Shown one piece after another: positions 44,327 through 55,489 of a stretch of 64,000 nt of DNA. Source of the DNA: Amycolatopsis orientalis DSM 43388 (GTDB taxonomy: Bacteria > Actinomycetota > Actinomycetes > Mycobacteriales > Pseudonocardiaceae); NCBI RefSeq assembly GCF_000411975.1, contig NZ_ASXG01000039.1, positions 1 through 64,000 on the forward strand, in the 5' to 3' direction. Both the position numbers and the translations under genes were made by a program. The stretch's first letter is position 1. Every line of letters starts with the position of its first letter. The notes below the pieces were generated by a model. That model saw only the letters and a program-made list of their open reading frames with translations. It was not told where the DNA came from and made no database searches.

Positions 44327-45583
44327 TTACTGCTCGTGGAAGGCGGAGACCATCTTCTGCGCGGCCGGCACCAGCAGCCGGGTCGCGTCCGCCCCGCTGA
44401 TGCCGTCCGGAGCGGCGTTGTGGTCGGCCAGGTAGAGCTTGAACACGAAGCGGCCCTTGCGGAACAGCACCTCGCCGTGGGTCTGGCCCTTGCTGCGCAC
44501 CTGCCCCTCGTCCCCGACCTGGGCTGGCGCGGACTGGCCGTCGTTCGGCGCGGAGCCGAGGTAGCCCTTCGCCGCTTCTTCGCTGAGGAAGCTGATCGCG
44601 GTCAGGTGCAGCGCGCGCCGGTCGATGCCGTTGTCGTGCCCGGTGCCTCGCTCACAGTCGATCTGCACGTAGTTGTGCTCGGTGCTGTTGGCCATGATCA
44701 TGTCGCCGACCGCGGTGCCGGGGGTTTCGGCGACCATCGGCGAAGCGTCGGTGCCGATCGCCGGGGTCACCGCGTCCGGCGTGAGCATCGGGCAGGGCTG
44801 CGCGACCGATTTCGGGAACGCCGCGCTCTCGTAGCCGATGACGTTCGCCCCGGCCGGCGCGTTCACCTCTTTCGCGAAGTTCTCCGCGAGCTTCTTGCCG
44901 AGGTCCTGCAGCTTTCCGGCGTTCTTGTCCGCTTTCAGGTCGAAGTCGAAGTCGACCAGCGTGTCTCCCAGCACCAGCACGGCGTCCCCGGAAGCGTCCG
45001 ACGGGCTGTCCGTCTTGCGGCGCTTCGAGAAGATCTTCACCGGGCCGACAGTCAGGCTGGGGTCCCCGTCGTCGAGGTAAGGCTTGGTGTCCACGGTCGG
45101 CACGTACGCTGGCTGAGAAACCGCGACCGCCAGCTGCTCGTACGTTTGATTGCCCTGGCTGTCTTGCAGGCTGTAGTTGCAGTGGTTGACACCCGAGGTC
45201 AGTGCCTTGGCGTAGGTGATTTCGGACGACCGCAGCGGTCCCGAACCGTCGCCCACCAAGTAGCGGCGCTCGAAGGCGGCCCCGTTCGCGTCCGGCCGTG
45301 AGTCGAGCTGGATCCCGAGCGCGGTGAGATCCGCGACGGTCAGCAGATTGCAGGCCTGGATCACCGGCTTGCCGCCGATCCGCACCGCTTGCGGGTTCGC
45401 TTTTTCCTTGATCGGAGCGGGATCTGGATACTGCGAGTGCGCATAGCCCGGCCGCTGCACGGTCTGGCCGTCCCCGTTCGGGTCCTTCGCGTTCTCGCTG
45501 TCCGATCCGGACATGCCGCCGCACGACGCGACCAGCACCAGCGTCGCGACGCTGATCGGCCACAACCCAGCCTTGAACTTCAT
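44327..45583 (-). CDS. lipoprotein of unknown function
   Basis: A 418-residue exported lipoprotein (lipobox LVASC, Cys21) with four further Cys that could form disulfides (CNLL, HCNYS, PCPML, DCERG). The body is globular, without recognised enzyme motifs. Its CNLLTVADLTALGIQL and CPMLTPDAVTPAIG stretches look like two copies of a DUF3558-like pattern, each starting C-x2-L-T, so it may be a tandem DUF3558-type protein; I am not sure. GGGGGGA 7 bases before the ATG serves as ribosome binding site. It lies downstream of trpS with 43 bases between. Confidence 0.8.
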   Translation of the reverse strand: MKFKAGLWPISVATLVLVASCGGMSGSDSENAKDPNGDGQTVQRPGYAHSQYPDPAPIKEKANPQAVRIGGKPVIQACNLLTVADLTALGIQLDSRPDANGAAFERRYLVGDGSGPLRSSEITYAKALTSGVNHCNYSLQDSQGNQTYEQLAVAVSQPAYVPTVDTKPYLDDGDPSLTVGPVKIFSKRRKTDSPSDASGDAVLVLGDTLVDFDFDLKADKNAGKLQDLGKKLAENFAKEVNAPAGANVIGYESAAFPKSVAQPCPMLTPDAVTPAIGTDASPMVAETPGTAVGDMIMANSTEHNYVQIDCERGTGHDNGIDRRALHLTAISFLSEEAAKGYLGSAPNDGQSAPAQVGDEGQVRSKGQTHGEVLFRKGRFVFKLYLADHNAAPDGISGADATRLLVPAAQKMVSAFHEQ

Positions 45584-45626
45584 GCTGTTAGTCCCCCCGG
45601 ACAGAAATTCGCTGACTACGTCCCGC

Positions 45627-47635
<2,009 letters not shown>

Positions 47636-48442
47636 TCAGCCCGGGAAGGGCACGTCGTACGCGGCGGTGACCGGAGCGTGGTCCGACCAGCGCTGGTCGT
47701 AGGACTCCGCCCGTTCGACCACCACCGACTTGACCTTCTCCGCCAGGCCGGGGGTCGCCAGCTGGCAGTCGATGCGCCAGCCCGAGTCGTTGTCGAACGC
47801 CTTGCCCCGGTAGGACCACCACGTGTACGGGCCGGGGCCCTCGGGGTCGAGCCGACGCTGGACGTCGAGGTAGCCCGCCTCGTAGACCTTGCCCATCCAC
47901 TCGCGTTCCTCCGGCAGGAATCCCGAGTTCTTCTGGTTGCCGCGCCAGTTCTTGAGGTCGACGGTGTCGTAGGCGATGTTCCAGTCGCCCACCACGACGA
48001 CCTCCCGGCCCTCCGCGGCCGCCTTCGCGCGCAGCTCGGCCAGGTACGGCAGGAACGCGGCCATGAAGCGCTCCTTCTCGTCCTGGCGCTCGGTGCCCAC
48101 GTCGCCGCTCGGCAGGTACAGGCTCGCCACCACCACGCCGGGCAGGTGCATTTCCAGGTACCGCCCGCTGTCCTCGAACTCGGGCTCGCCGAACCCGGTC
48201 CGCACCTCGTCCGGCTCGACACGGCTGTACAGCGAGACCCCGTTGCGCCCCTTCGCGGCCGAGGACGCGTGCGCGGCGAACCACCCCTCCGGCGCGACGA
48301 CGGACGCGGGCAGCTGCGCGGCTTCGGCGCGCACTTCCTGACACGCGACGACATCCGCCTCGGTGGCGGCCAGCCACTCGACGAAGCCCTTCTTGACGGC
48401 GGCCCGAAGGCCATTGACGTTGACAGTGGAGACGATCAGCAC
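47636..48442 (-). CDS. xth: exodeoxyribonuclease III
   Basis: AP endonuclease and 3'-5' exonuclease of base excision repair. The 268-residue protein has the EEP-fold motifs: NVNGLRAA (substrate/metal Asn), ACQEVR (metal Glu), VVGDWNIA (Asp-x-Asn), DNDSGWRIDCQL and the catalytic SDHAPV. GTG 48442 has TAGCGT 7 bases upstream (48455-48450), fitting a leaderless start; longer in-frame starts give non-conserved residues. Divergent from the metallo-beta-lactamase-fold gene. Confidence 0.92.
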   Translation of the reverse strand: MLIVSTVNVNGLRAAVKKGFVEWLAATEADVVACQEVRAEAAQLPASVVAPEGWFAAHASSAAKGRNGVSLYSRVEPDEVRTGFGEPEFEDSGRYLEMHLPGVVVASLYLPSGDVGTERQDEKERFMAAFLPYLAELRAKAAAEGREVVVVGDWNIAYDTVDLKNWRGNQKNSGFLPEEREWMGKVYEAGYLDVQRRLDPEGPGPYTWWSYRGKAFDNDSGWRIDCQLATPGLAEKVKSVVVERAESYDQRWSDHAPVTAAYDVPFPG

Positions 48443-48506
48443 CCCGCGCACGCTACCCGCCGGGTCCGACAATTTTCCGGGCACGGCGGGTCCGGCGAGG
48501 TCCAGA

Positions 48507-49247
48507 ATGACCGCCATGCCTCGGTTGACCGTCCTCGGCAGCTGCGGCGCCCGGCCGGAGCCCGGCCGCGCCTGCGCCGGATTCCTGCTGTCCCACGAGG
48601 ATTTCCACGTCGCGCTCGACCTCGGGTACGGAGCCGCCCCGCAGCTCTTCCGGCACGTCTCGGCCGACCGGCTCGACGCGGTCGTCGTGACGCACGAGCA
48701 TCCGGATCATCTCGCGGACGTCAGCGCACTCGGGCGGGCGCGGCACTACACCACTGACCGCAAACTCCCGATGCACTGCACTCCCGGTGCCGTGCGCCGG
48801 CTCGCCGCGATGGAACCCAACCCGGCCCCCGGCGAGATCTTCGACCTCCACGACCTGGGCCTGGCGACCGATGTCGGCCCGTTCCGCCTCACCACCGCGC
48901 TCCTGCCGCACCACGTGCCGAATTACGGAGTCCGGCTCGCCACTGCCGGCTACACCCTCGCCTATACCAGCGACACCGGTCCCGCTCCGCAGCTGCGCGA
49001 CCTGGCCCGCGACGCCGACGTCCTCGTCTGCGAAGCCACCCTCCAAGGCGAACCACCGGACGGTCCCCGCTACCTGATGACCGCTGCGGAAGCGGGCCGG
49101 CTAGCCGCCGCGGCGAATGTGCGGACGCTGATGCTCACGCATTTCTGGCCGGGTTCCGACCGGGCACTTTCCGTCGCCGAAGCCCGCGCCGAGTTCTCCG
49201 GGGAAGTGCTCGCCGCGGAAGAAGGACTCATGCTGAATCACGCATAA
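48507..49247 (+). CDS. metallo-beta-lactamase-fold hydrolase (RNase Z/phosphodiesterase-like)
   Basis: A 246-residue metal hydrolase. The double-zinc motif is THEHPDH (H-x-H-x-D-H, near residue 60), with downstream ligands in LLPHHVPNYGVRL, AYTSDTGP and LTHFWPG. It starts LTVLGSCGARPEPGRACAGFL, as in actinobacterial MBL-fold proteins related to RNase Z and cyclic phosphodiesterases. GCGAGG six bases before ATG 48507 supports that start; ATG 48516 is possible. Substrate unknown. Confidence 0.88.
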   Translation: MTAMPRLTVLGSCGARPEPGRACAGFLLSHEDFHVALDLGYGAAPQLFRHVSADRLDAVVVTHEHPDHLADVSALGRARHYTTDRKLPMHCTPGAVRRLAAMEPNPAPGEIFDLHDLGLATDVGPFRLTTALLPHHVPNYGVRLATAGYTLAYTSDTGPAPQLRDLARDADVLVCEATLQGEPPDGPRYLMTAAEAGRLAAAANVRTLMLTHFWPGSDRALSVAEARAEFSGEVLAAEEGLMLNHA

Positions 49248-49612
49248 TCGCCAGTACCGCCACAACGCGATCAACTCTCGCGTCGAACGCTTTCGGCCCG
49301 AGACAATCCCACGCAAAGAACAAACTCGAACCGGCACAGTAAAGACGTCCAGCGAACGTGAGAATCCGTACGGACGCATCCGTTCAACCAACCGGCGGCG
49401 CTCCGATTGGAACAACCCAAGCCGTCTCACCACCCGGGACGAAACAGCGAGCTGCGCTCGGAGCCGGCACACCGCTCCCGAACCCAGCTCAATCCCAGGC
49501 GAACCACGCGTCGCACCGAACCCAGCAAGCACGAAAACCCAAGCGCGCCAAGCCGCTGCGCAGACCACGCCGGACGCTCAGCACCCCAGCCGGGTGCCAG
49601 TACGAAGCGGGC
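49248..49612. other. 365-bp intergenic region
   Basis: The plus strand is unusually CA-rich and GC is lower than in genes. Open frames on either strand show no codon bias or start signals. No hairpin with a T-run was recognised. It separates convergent genes. Confidence 0.5.
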
Positions 49613-49924
49613 TCAGCACTTGGCCCCGGCGACCGGTGTCACGAAGCTGTCCGCGACCCACTTGCCGTCGGCGATCTTCCGGAATCCGTTCTGCACCACG
49701 GGTTGCGCGTCGACTTCCGCGCCGTGCAAGTACTTTCCGACGACCTTCCCGTTGCCCGCGGCGGTTTCCCGCGCGTTGAGCACGTCCGCGGTCACCGAGA
49801 CCTTGCAGCCGGTCGGGGATCCCTGCGCGTCGGCCTGGCCTTTCTGGCCCAACGCGTAGATGACCACGACCGCGGCGACGACTCCGATAATAATCAGTGC
49901 CTTCTTGGGCAAACCCAGAATCAC
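49613..49924 (-). CDS. membrane-anchored SH3-like domain protein
   Basis: A 103-residue protein. An N-terminal membrane helix (about 8-26, IIIGVVAAVVVIYALG) follows a basic start, so the body is outside. The rest (about 40-98) is a bacterial SH3-like domain (VTADVLNARETAAGNGKVVGKYLHGAEVD, then a KWVADSFVTPV end), usually a peptidoglycan-binding or protein-binding module. Cys40 and Cys103 flank the domain and may pair. It lies downstream of icd but beyond its terminator. Confidence 0.83.
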   Translation of the reverse strand: MILGLPKKALIIIGVVAAVVVIYALGQKGQADAQGSPTGCKVSVTADVLNARETAAGNGKVVGKYLHGAEVDAQPVVQNGFRKIADGKWVADSFVTPVAGAKC

Positions 49925-50057
49925 GGCCGCTCCTCAGTCGCGAAAAACCCCTCGTCCAGAGTAGGGATTCCGCCCGCGCCCGGACAGCTTCCCGCCGCCA
50001 TTCCACCCGGAGGTGCCAATCCGGTCACCGGCACAACACGAAGAGTGACAAAGAAAA

Positions 50058-50094
50058 GAGGGGCACCTCGGAAGACTCCTCCGAGGTGCCCCTC
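50058..50094 (-). terminator. terminator of icd
   Basis: GAGGGGCACCTCGGA (50058-50072) pairs perfectly with its complement (50080-50094); on the minus strand the stem is followed by TTTTCTTTG. It lies 21 bases after the icd stop. Confidence 0.92.
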
Positions 50095-50115
50095 TCGCCA
50101 ACGGCTAAAGAAAGA

Positions 50116-51339
50116 TCAGCCCTGCGCGATCTTCTTGGCCAGGTTCTCGTCCAGCGTCGCGAGGAACTCCTCGGTCGTCTGCCATTCCTGGTCCTTGCCG
50201 ACCAGCAGCGCGAGGTCCTTGGTCATCTTGCCGCCCTCGACGGTGTCGACGACGACCTGCTCCAGCTTGTTCGCGAAGCCGATCAGCTCGGAGTTGCCGT
50301 CCAGCTTGCCGCGGTGCTCGAGGCCGCGGGTCCACGCGTAGATCGAGGCGATCGGGTTCGTGGAGGTCGGCTTGCCCTGCTGGTGCTGGCGGTAGTGCCG
50401 GGTCACCGTGCCGTGCGCGGCCTCGGCCTCGACGGTCTTGCCGTCCGGCGTGCGCAGCACCGAGGTCATCAGGCCGAGCGAACCGAAGCCCTGCGCGACG
50501 GTGTCGGACTGGACGTCGCCGTCGTAGTTCTTGCACGCCCAGACGTAGCCGCCCTCCCACTTGAGCGACGCGGCGACCATGTCGTCGATCAGCCGGTGCT
50601 CGTAGGTGATGCCCTTGGCGTCGAAGTCGGCCTTGAACTCGGTCTCGAAGATCTCCTGGAACACGTCCTTGAACATGCCGTCGTAGGCCTTGAGGATCGT
50701 GTTCTTGGTCGACAGGTAGACCGGGTACTCGCGGTCGAGGCCGTACTGCAGCGACGCGCGCGCGAAGTCCTCGATCGACTTGCGGAAGTTGAACATCCCC
50801 ATCGCGACGCCGCCGCCCTCGGGGAAGTTCGCGACCTGGAACTCCATCGGCTCGGAGCCGTCTTCCGGGGTGTAGGTCATCGTCAGGGTGCCCGGGCCGG
50901 GGACCTTGAAGTTGGTGGCCTTGTACTGGTCGCCGTGTGCGTGCCGGCCGATGATGATCGGCTTGGTCCAGCCGGGTACCAGCCGCGGCACGTTCCGCAT
51001 GACGATCGGCTCGCGGAAGATCACGCCGCCGAGGATGTTGCGGATGGTGCCGTTCGGGGACACCCACATCTTCTTGAGGCCGAACTCCTCCACGCGCGCC
51101 TCGTCGGGCGTGATGGTGGCGCACTTGACGCCGACGCCGTGCCGCTTGATGGCGTTGGCGGCGTCGACCGTGATCTGGTCGTCGGTGCGGTCCCGCTCCT
51201 CGATGCCCAGGTCGTAGTAGTCCAGGTTGACGTCCAGGTACGGGTGGATCAGCTTGTCCTTGATGAACTGCCAGATGATGCGGGTCATCTCGTCGCCGTC
51301 GAGTTCGACGACGGTGCCCTGGACCTTGATCTTGGCCAT
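50116..51339 (-). CDS. icd: NADP-dependent isocitrate dehydrogenase
   Basis: Converts isocitrate to 2-oxoglutarate with NADP in the TCA cycle. At 407 residues it is of the eukaryote-like homodimeric type. It has [10 protein letters not shown] near the N-terminus, substrate residues in [13 protein letters not shown], the catalytic Tyr-Lys regions, and [18 protein letters not shown] for NADP. ATG 51339 starts the conserved [25 protein letters not shown] lies 11 bases upstream. With sdhCDAB, the window carries two TCA steps. Confidence 0.96.
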   Translation of the reverse strand: MAKIKVQGTVVELDGDEMTRIIWQFIKDKLIHPYLDVNLDYYDLGIEERDRTDDQITVDAANAIKRHGVGVKCATITPDEARVEEFGLKKMWVSPNGTIRNILGGVIFREPIVMRNVPRLVPGWTKPIIIGRHAHGDQYKATNFKVPGPGTLTMTYTPEDGSEPMEFQVANFPEGGGVAMGMFNFRKSIEDFARASLQYGLDREYPVYLSTKNTILKAYDGMFKDVFQEIFETEFKADFDAKGITYEHRLIDDMVAASLKWEGGYVWACKNYDGDVQSDTVAQGFGSLGLMTSVLRTPDGKTVEAEAAHGTVTRHYRQHQQGKPTSTNPIASIYAWTRGLEHRGKLDGNSELIGFANKLEQVVVDTVEGGKMTKDLALLVGKDQEWQTTEEFLATLDENLAKKIAQG

Positions 51340-51555
51340 GAGCAGCGGTGCTCCTTCCGCGGATCTTCGCGTTCGCTTCTTCGCTCTCCGATAGCGGTAC
51401 AAGCGTACTGCTAAACAGAGCTGGATGGTTCCAGAAGTGGTCGGAATCAAGTCTCTCCCACCCTTGCCCGGCCCTGCCGACCGGGCACGACTGCGGAACC
51501 AGCCGAACGGGACGGCCGTCCCATCGCGGCAAGCGCCGCACTGGGCGGTCCCGCC

Positions 51556-52041
51556 ATGGCATACCCCGAGCCGTACTCCGGTTATCCCCCGGCGGGCGGA
51601 CCGATCGCCGCCCCGGCGGGCACCCGGGGCGCGGCCCGCGTGCTCAGCGGGCTGTGCGGACTGGCCGGCACCCCGGTCGCGCTCGGCCTGCTGGCCTACG
51701 GCAGCTACCGGCACCAGCGGCAGGTCGCTTCGTTCGCCGAGCACGGGGACGCCCTCGGCATCGCCTTGCTGGCGGCCGGCGCGGTGCTCCTGTTCGGGGT
51801 CGCCGTGCTCGGCGCGTGGTCGGGAACCGGACCGGCGGCCGGCGGACTGGTGTGGTGCCTGGTTCCCGGTGTGGTCACGCTGGTGTCGCCGCGCTCGGCG
51901 TTCGATCTGCTCGACTTGCTGCCGCGCGGCGAGATGACCGTGGGACTGGCCGGGTGGCTGTCCTCCGGCGCGCTTCTCGGCATCGGATTTCTGCTGCTCG
52001 GCGCGGGCCTGGCGGCACGGCTGGCGCGACGACGCAGGTAG
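51556..52041 (+). CDS. four-helix membrane protein, unrecognised
   Basis: A 161-residue protein with a Pro/Gly/Tyr-rich cytoplasmic N-terminus (first 25 residues) and four hydrophobic segments (about 32-48, 70-90, 94-112, 130-155), ending in a basic ARLARRRR tail. No family recognised. Divergent from icd and followed after 37 bases by the DUF2203 gene. Confidence 0.65.
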   Translation: MAYPEPYSGYPPAGGPIAAPAGTRGAARVLSGLCGLAGTPVALGLLAYGSYRHQRQVASFAEHGDALGIALLAAGAVLLFGVAVLGAWSGTGPAAGGLVWCLVPGVVTLVSPRSAFDLLDLLPRGEMTVGLAGWLSSGALLGIGFLLLGAGLAARLARRRR

Positions 52042-52078
52042 CTTCGGGACAGCGCGGGCCCGGTGAGAGTATTTGCAG

Positions 52079-52444
52079 ATGGGATTGTTCACCGTAGCCG
52101 AGGCCCGCACCGAACTCGCCCGGTTGCTTCCCGTGCTCGCCGAGCTGATCCGGGTCCGCGCCGACGCCGCCGAGCTCGCCGCGTCCCTGCGTCCGGGCGG
52201 GCGGGACACCAGTCTCGGCGGGCTGCCGGAGTGGAAGGCCGCGCAGGCCAGGCTGGACGACCTGATGACCGCGATCCAGGCGACCGGAGCCGAGCTGAAG
52301 GGGTTCGCCCCGCTGCTCGTGGACTTCCCGTCCTCGCTCGACGGCGACGACGTGCTGCTGTGCTGGCTCGAGGGCGACCGTGAACTGTCCTGGTACCACC
52401 GGGCCGACCTCGGCTTCGCCGGCCGTCGCCGCTTGCTCGGATAA
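52079..52444 (+). CDS. DUF2203 family protein
   Basis: A 121-residue helical protein with the DUF2203 layout: an [20 protein letters not shown] start, a central helix with the [14 protein letters not shown] stretch, and the C-terminal [26 protein letters not shown]. These proteins are widespread but uncharacterised. ATG 52079 gives the conserved MGLFTVAEA start; a TTG 6 bases earlier is in frame. Confidence 0.85.
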   Translation: MGLFTVAEARTELARLLPVLAELIRVRADAAELAASLRPGGRDTSLGGLPEWKAAQARLDDLMTAIQATGAELKGFAPLLVDFPSSLDGDDVLLCWLEGDRELSWYHRADLGFAGRRRLLG

Positions 52445-52461
52445 TCACTGGTCAGCCGCAC

Positions 52462-52476
52462 TACGGTGACTGAGTG
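52462..52476 (+). promoter_or_regulatory. leaderless promoter of methyltransferase gene
   Basis: TACGGT (52462-52467) ends 6 bases before the GTG at 52474, and there is no ribosome binding site. Confidence 0.45.
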
Positions 52477-53073
52477 AGCACACTCTTCGACGCCGACGCG
52501 GCGGGATACGACGAGGACACCTTCCACCCCTACGTGGCCGAGCAGCTGATCGGCGGTCTGGCCCCGAAGCCCGGCCTGCTGGTCGACGTCGCCACCGGCA
52601 CCGGTGCGGCAGCCTTCGCGGCGCTGCGGCTGGAACCGGACGCGGTGTTCGCCGTCGACCTTTCCCCCGCGATGATCGAGATCGCCCGCGCCAAGGCCGC
52701 CGACCGCGACCCGGACGGCCGGATCACCTGGCAGGTCGGCTCCGCGGTCCCGCTGCCCATCGGCGACGGCGAGGCCGACGCGGTCGTCTGCGCGTCCGCG
52801 CTGCACTTCCTGGGCCCGCGCGCGCTGGCCGACTGGCGGCGAGTGCTGCGCCCGGGCGGCAAGCTGGCGTTCAGCGTGGTGTCTGCGGATCGGTTCAAGC
52901 CGTCGGGCAAGTTCGCTGACGTGATCCCGCGAGACCTGCGTATCCCGGGCACCCTCGACGAAGCCGCCGCGCTGGCCACCGACGCCGGCTTCAGCTCGGC
53001 GAAGGCACAGCACGTGACGCTGGATCAGGGCGACCGGGTACGGCAGGTGTTCGCGGTGTTCGCGGAGGCTTAA
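52474..53073 (+). CDS. class I SAM-dependent methyltransferase
   Basis: A 199-residue methyltransferase. Motif I is [15 protein letters not shown], motif [16 protein letters not shown], and [33 protein letters not shown] is the following conserved region. The Glu/Gly-rich loop variant VATGTG is common in this family. Substrate unknown. Its stop overlaps the convergent secreted-protein gene by 4 bases. Confidence 0.88.
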   Translation: MSTLFDADAAGYDEDTFHPYVAEQLIGGLAPKPGLLVDVATGTGAAAFAALRLEPDAVFAVDLSPAMIEIARAKAADRDPDGRITWQVGSAVPLPIGDGEADAVVCASALHFLGPRALADWRRVLRPGGKLAFSVVSADRFKPSGKFADVIPRDLRIPGTLDEAAALATDAGFSSAKAQHVTLDQGDRVRQVFAVFAEA

Positions 53074-53585
53074 GCCGCCCGGTGGTAGTGCGCCTCGCCG
53101 CGAGTTGCCGCGGCGGAGGTGCAGTGCAGGACGAAGGTGACGTCGAGGTCGGTCACCGCTCCGTCGGCGGCGCGGACCAGGCGGGAGACGGTGAAGTCAG
53201 CGGTCGCGTCCGGGGCGGCACAGGCGCCCGTGCCACCGGCCCGGGTTCCGCGAAACGCGATGAAGCCGGGTGTCGCGAGTTGCGGCGAGTTCTGCTGCCG
53301 GACAGCGGCGTTCGAGTAAGCCCCCTCGTGCAGCTGCTGTCCGGCAGGAGCGCTGAGTTCCAGCCGGGCCCAATCCCAGCCGTCGGGCGACTCGGCGTCC
53401 ACCTTCACCGCGTCGCCGTACTCCCATGCTGTGACCTGGTCGGCGGTCCAGGAAGCACTGCCTTCAAACGGGTATGCGCCTTCGTCCGAGGTGTAACCGA
53501 ACCCGGCCGCCGGGTCCGCGTGCGCGGCCGACGCCGTCCCGAACGCGATACCCGCGGCCGCGACGACCGCCAAGATTTTCCGCAT
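53070..53585 (-). CDS. small secreted protein, unrecognised
   Basis: A 171-residue exported protein with a signal peptide (about residues 1-23, ASAAHA cleavage). The mature part is Trp/Tyr-containing and probably beta-rich; it has two Cys (GACAAPDA and LHCTSAA) placed to form a disulfide. Its general pattern is shared with small secreted actinobacterial proteins of unknown function. The ATG has GGGGAGGGACATC in front. Confidence 0.72.
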   Translation of the reverse strand: MRKILAVVAAAGIAFGTASAAHADPAAGFGYTSDEGAYPFEGSASWTADQVTAWEYGDAVKVDAESPDGWDWARLELSAPAGQQLHEGAYSNAAVRQQNSPQLATPGFIAFRGTRAGGTGACAAPDATADFTVSRLVRAADGAVTDLDVTFVLHCTSAAATRGEAHYHRAA

Positions 53586-53653
53586 GATGTCCCTCCCCTG
53601 GGCTGCTTCCGATCTTGGCAGGATTCCTGGCCCCGCGGGGAGAAATCCTCCAT

Positions 53654-54067
53654 TCAGCCGTGCAGCCGAGCGCCCTTGAGGATCTTGTCCACCGCGTTCT
53701 TCGGCCCGTGCACGGCCATCCCCGCCAACGCGAGTTTCTCCCGCGGCACCGCCCGCACCGCCGCGCGATTGTCGACGTCATTGCCGGTCTGGAACAGTTC
53801 GTCGGTGAAGATCGAGAACCGCAGACCACGGGTGAGCGCCCGGCTGTGCGCCAGCGCGAGCGTCTCCGCGTTGCCCGCGAACACGAGTACCGGCTGGCGG
53901 AACATCGGCAGGTACTCGGTGTCGTCGGCGTCGAGGTAGGGCTCGCCGATCAGCTCGGGCGTCGTGTGGGCCACGCCGCTCACCAGGAACGCCGCGACGT
54001 TCAGCCGTTGCCACGAGGCCAGGTCGTCCCGCAGCAGCACGGCGATCTTCGTGTCGAATCGGTTCAT
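53654..54067 (-). CDS. DUF2000 family protein
   Basis: A 137-residue protein of the DUF2000 family (KIAVLLRDDLASWQRLNVAAFLVSGVAHTTPELIGEPY start, central PVLVFAGNAETLALAHSRAL, and FTDELFQTGNDVDNRAAV). The fold is related to peptidyl-tRNA hydrolase 2-like proteins, but no activity is known. ATG 54067 is chosen; ATG 54079 is possible. It is divergent from an AraC regulator, a pairing often seen for DUF2000 genes, so regulation by it is likely. Confidence 0.85.
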   Translation of the reverse strand: MNRFDTKIAVLLRDDLASWQRLNVAAFLVSGVAHTTPELIGEPYLDADDTEYLPMFRQPVLVFAGNAETLALAHSRALTRGLRFSIFTDELFQTGNDVDNRAAVRAVPREKLALAGMAVHGPKNAVDKILKGARLHG

Positions 54068-54117
54068 GCGGGACAGCATCGGGTCGCGGCCGCCCGCGGG
54101 TCTTGTACGTTTTGAAC

Positions 54118-54879
54118 ATGACGGTGTCGGCCTGGCGCCCTCCGGTGCCTGGGATCGCCGAGGCGTTCCACGCCCGGTTCACCGATCACGCCTACCCCGC
54201 GCACACGCACGACACCTGGGCACTGCTGATCGTCGACGACGGCGCGATCAGCTACGACCTCGACCGGCACCACCACGGCGCACTCGGCACGGCTGTCACG
54301 CTGCTGCCGCCGAACGTCGCGCACGACGGCCGCGCCGCGACCAGCCACGGCTTCCGCAAGCGCGTGCTCTACCTCGATGCCGACGTGCTCGGCGACGACC
54401 TGATCGGCGCCGCCGTCGACCAGCCGAGCCTGCCGGATCCGTTGCTGCGCACCAGAATCCACCAGCTGCACCAGTCGCTCGCCGAGCCGCTGGAAGCGGA
54501 AAGCCGCCTCGCCCTCGTCGCCCAGCGGCTGCGCACCCACCTCGGCCGTCCGGCCAGCACGCCGCCCGACCGCACCCTCGCCGACGACCTGCGCGACCTC
54601 CTGGACGAACGCCTGCCCGGCTCGCTGACGCTGGCCGACGCGTCGGAGGTGCTCGGCGCGCACCCAGTCCACCTGGTCCGTGCCTTCGGCCGCCGCTTCG
54701 GACTGCCGCCGCACCGGTACGTCACCGGCCGCCGCGTCGACCACGCCCGCCGCCTGCTGCTCGACGGCACCCCGCCCGCGACCGTCGCCACCGCCTCCGG
54801 GTTCGCCGACCAGGCGCACCTGACCCGGCACTTCCGCCGCTACCTCGGCACCACCCCGGCCCGCTTCGCACGCGGCTGA
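54118..54879 (+). CDS. AraC-family transcriptional regulator
   Basis: A 253-residue AraC protein. The N-terminal cupin-like ligand domain contains HAYPAHTHDTWALLIVDDGAISYDL, and the C-terminal region has two helix-turn-helices: LADASEVLGAHPVHLVRAF and VATASGFADQAHLTRHFRRYLGTTPARF, the latter being the AraC signature. ATG 54118 has TACGTT (54106-54111) ending 6 bases before it, so it is probably leaderless; the in-frame TTG at 54103 is unlikely. Likely controls itself and the divergent DUF2000 gene. Confidence 0.92.
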   Translation: MTVSAWRPPVPGIAEAFHARFTDHAYPAHTHDTWALLIVDDGAISYDLDRHHHGALGTAVTLLPPNVAHDGRAATSHGFRKRVLYLDADVLGDDLIGAAVDQPSLPDPLLRTRIHQLHQSLAEPLEAESRLALVAQRLRTHLGRPASTPPDRTLADDLRDLLDERLPGSLTLADASEVLGAHPVHLVRAFGRRFGLPPHRYVTGRRVDHARRLLLDGTPPATVATASGFADQAHLTRHFRRYLGTTPARFARG

Positions 54880-54906
54880 CCGGGCGGTTTGTGCGAAGAT
54901 GACGCC

Positions 54907-55488
54907 ATGCTGCGCGAACTGCACCTGACCGGCGACCTGGCGGCCGACAAGCTGCTCAACGACGACCCGTTCGCCCTGCTCACCGGGATGCTCCTGGACC
55001 AGCAGTACCCGATGGAGCACGCCTTCGCGGGCCCGCGGAAGATCGCCGACCGGATGGACGGCTTCGACCTGCGCAAGATCGCCGCCACGGACGTCGAGAA
55101 GTTCGTCGAGATGTGCGTGGTCCCGCCGGCGATCCACCGCTACGGCGGCTCGATGGCGCGCCGGGTGCACGCGCTCGCGCTGCACATCATCGAAAACTAC
55201 GACGGCCGCACCGAGGGCATCTGGCTCGACGGCCGCCCCAAGCCGGACGGCGCGGAAGTACTGAAGCGACTCAAGGCGCTGCCCGGATTCGGCGAGCAGA
55301 AAGCGAAGATCTTCCTGGCCCTGCTGGGCAAACAGCGCGGCGTCACCCCGAAGGGCTGGCGAGAAGCCGCGGGCGCGTACGGCGACCGAGGCTCGCGGCG
55401 TTCCATCGCGGACGTGACGGACGCCAAGACGCTCGGCGAGGTGCGCGCGTTCAAGAAGGCCGCGAAGGCCGCCGCCAAGGCGAACTGA
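54907..55488 (+). CDS. HhH-GPD-type DNA repair protein
   Basis: A 193-residue protein of the actinobacterial HhH-GPD base-excision repair family. It has LLDQQYPMEHAFAGP near the N-terminus and the helix-hairpin-helix LPGFGEQKAKIFLALLGKQ at about residues 124-142. The protein is shorter than classic EndoIII and has no [4Fe-4S] Cys set. Glycosylase activity is inferred only from the family. It is convergent with the spermidine-synthase-like gene, one base apart. Confidence 0.85.
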   Translation: MLRELHLTGDLAADKLLNDDPFALLTGMLLDQQYPMEHAFAGPRKIADRMDGFDLRKIAATDVEKFVEMCVVPPAIHRYGGSMARRVHALALHIIENYDGRTEGIWLDGRPKPDGAEVLKRLKALPGFGEQKAKIFLALLGKQRGVTPKGWREAAGAYGDRGSRRSIADVTDAKTLGEVRAFKKAAKAAAKAN

Positions 55489-55489
55489 C

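Noticed and set aside
43337-45301. 654-codon plus-strand frame opposite the YihY and lipoprotein genes
   Set aside because: Antisense shadow in high-GC DNA; spans two real genes and the gap between them.
49101-49568. 155-codon minus-strand frame overlapping the 3' end of the metallo-beta-lactamase-fold gene
   Set aside because: Overlaps a real gene antisense, Arg-rich, no start signal.
55197-55489. C-terminal extension of the spermidine-synthase-like frame
   Set aside because: It is out-of-frame antisense of the HhH-GPD gene created by the frameshift.
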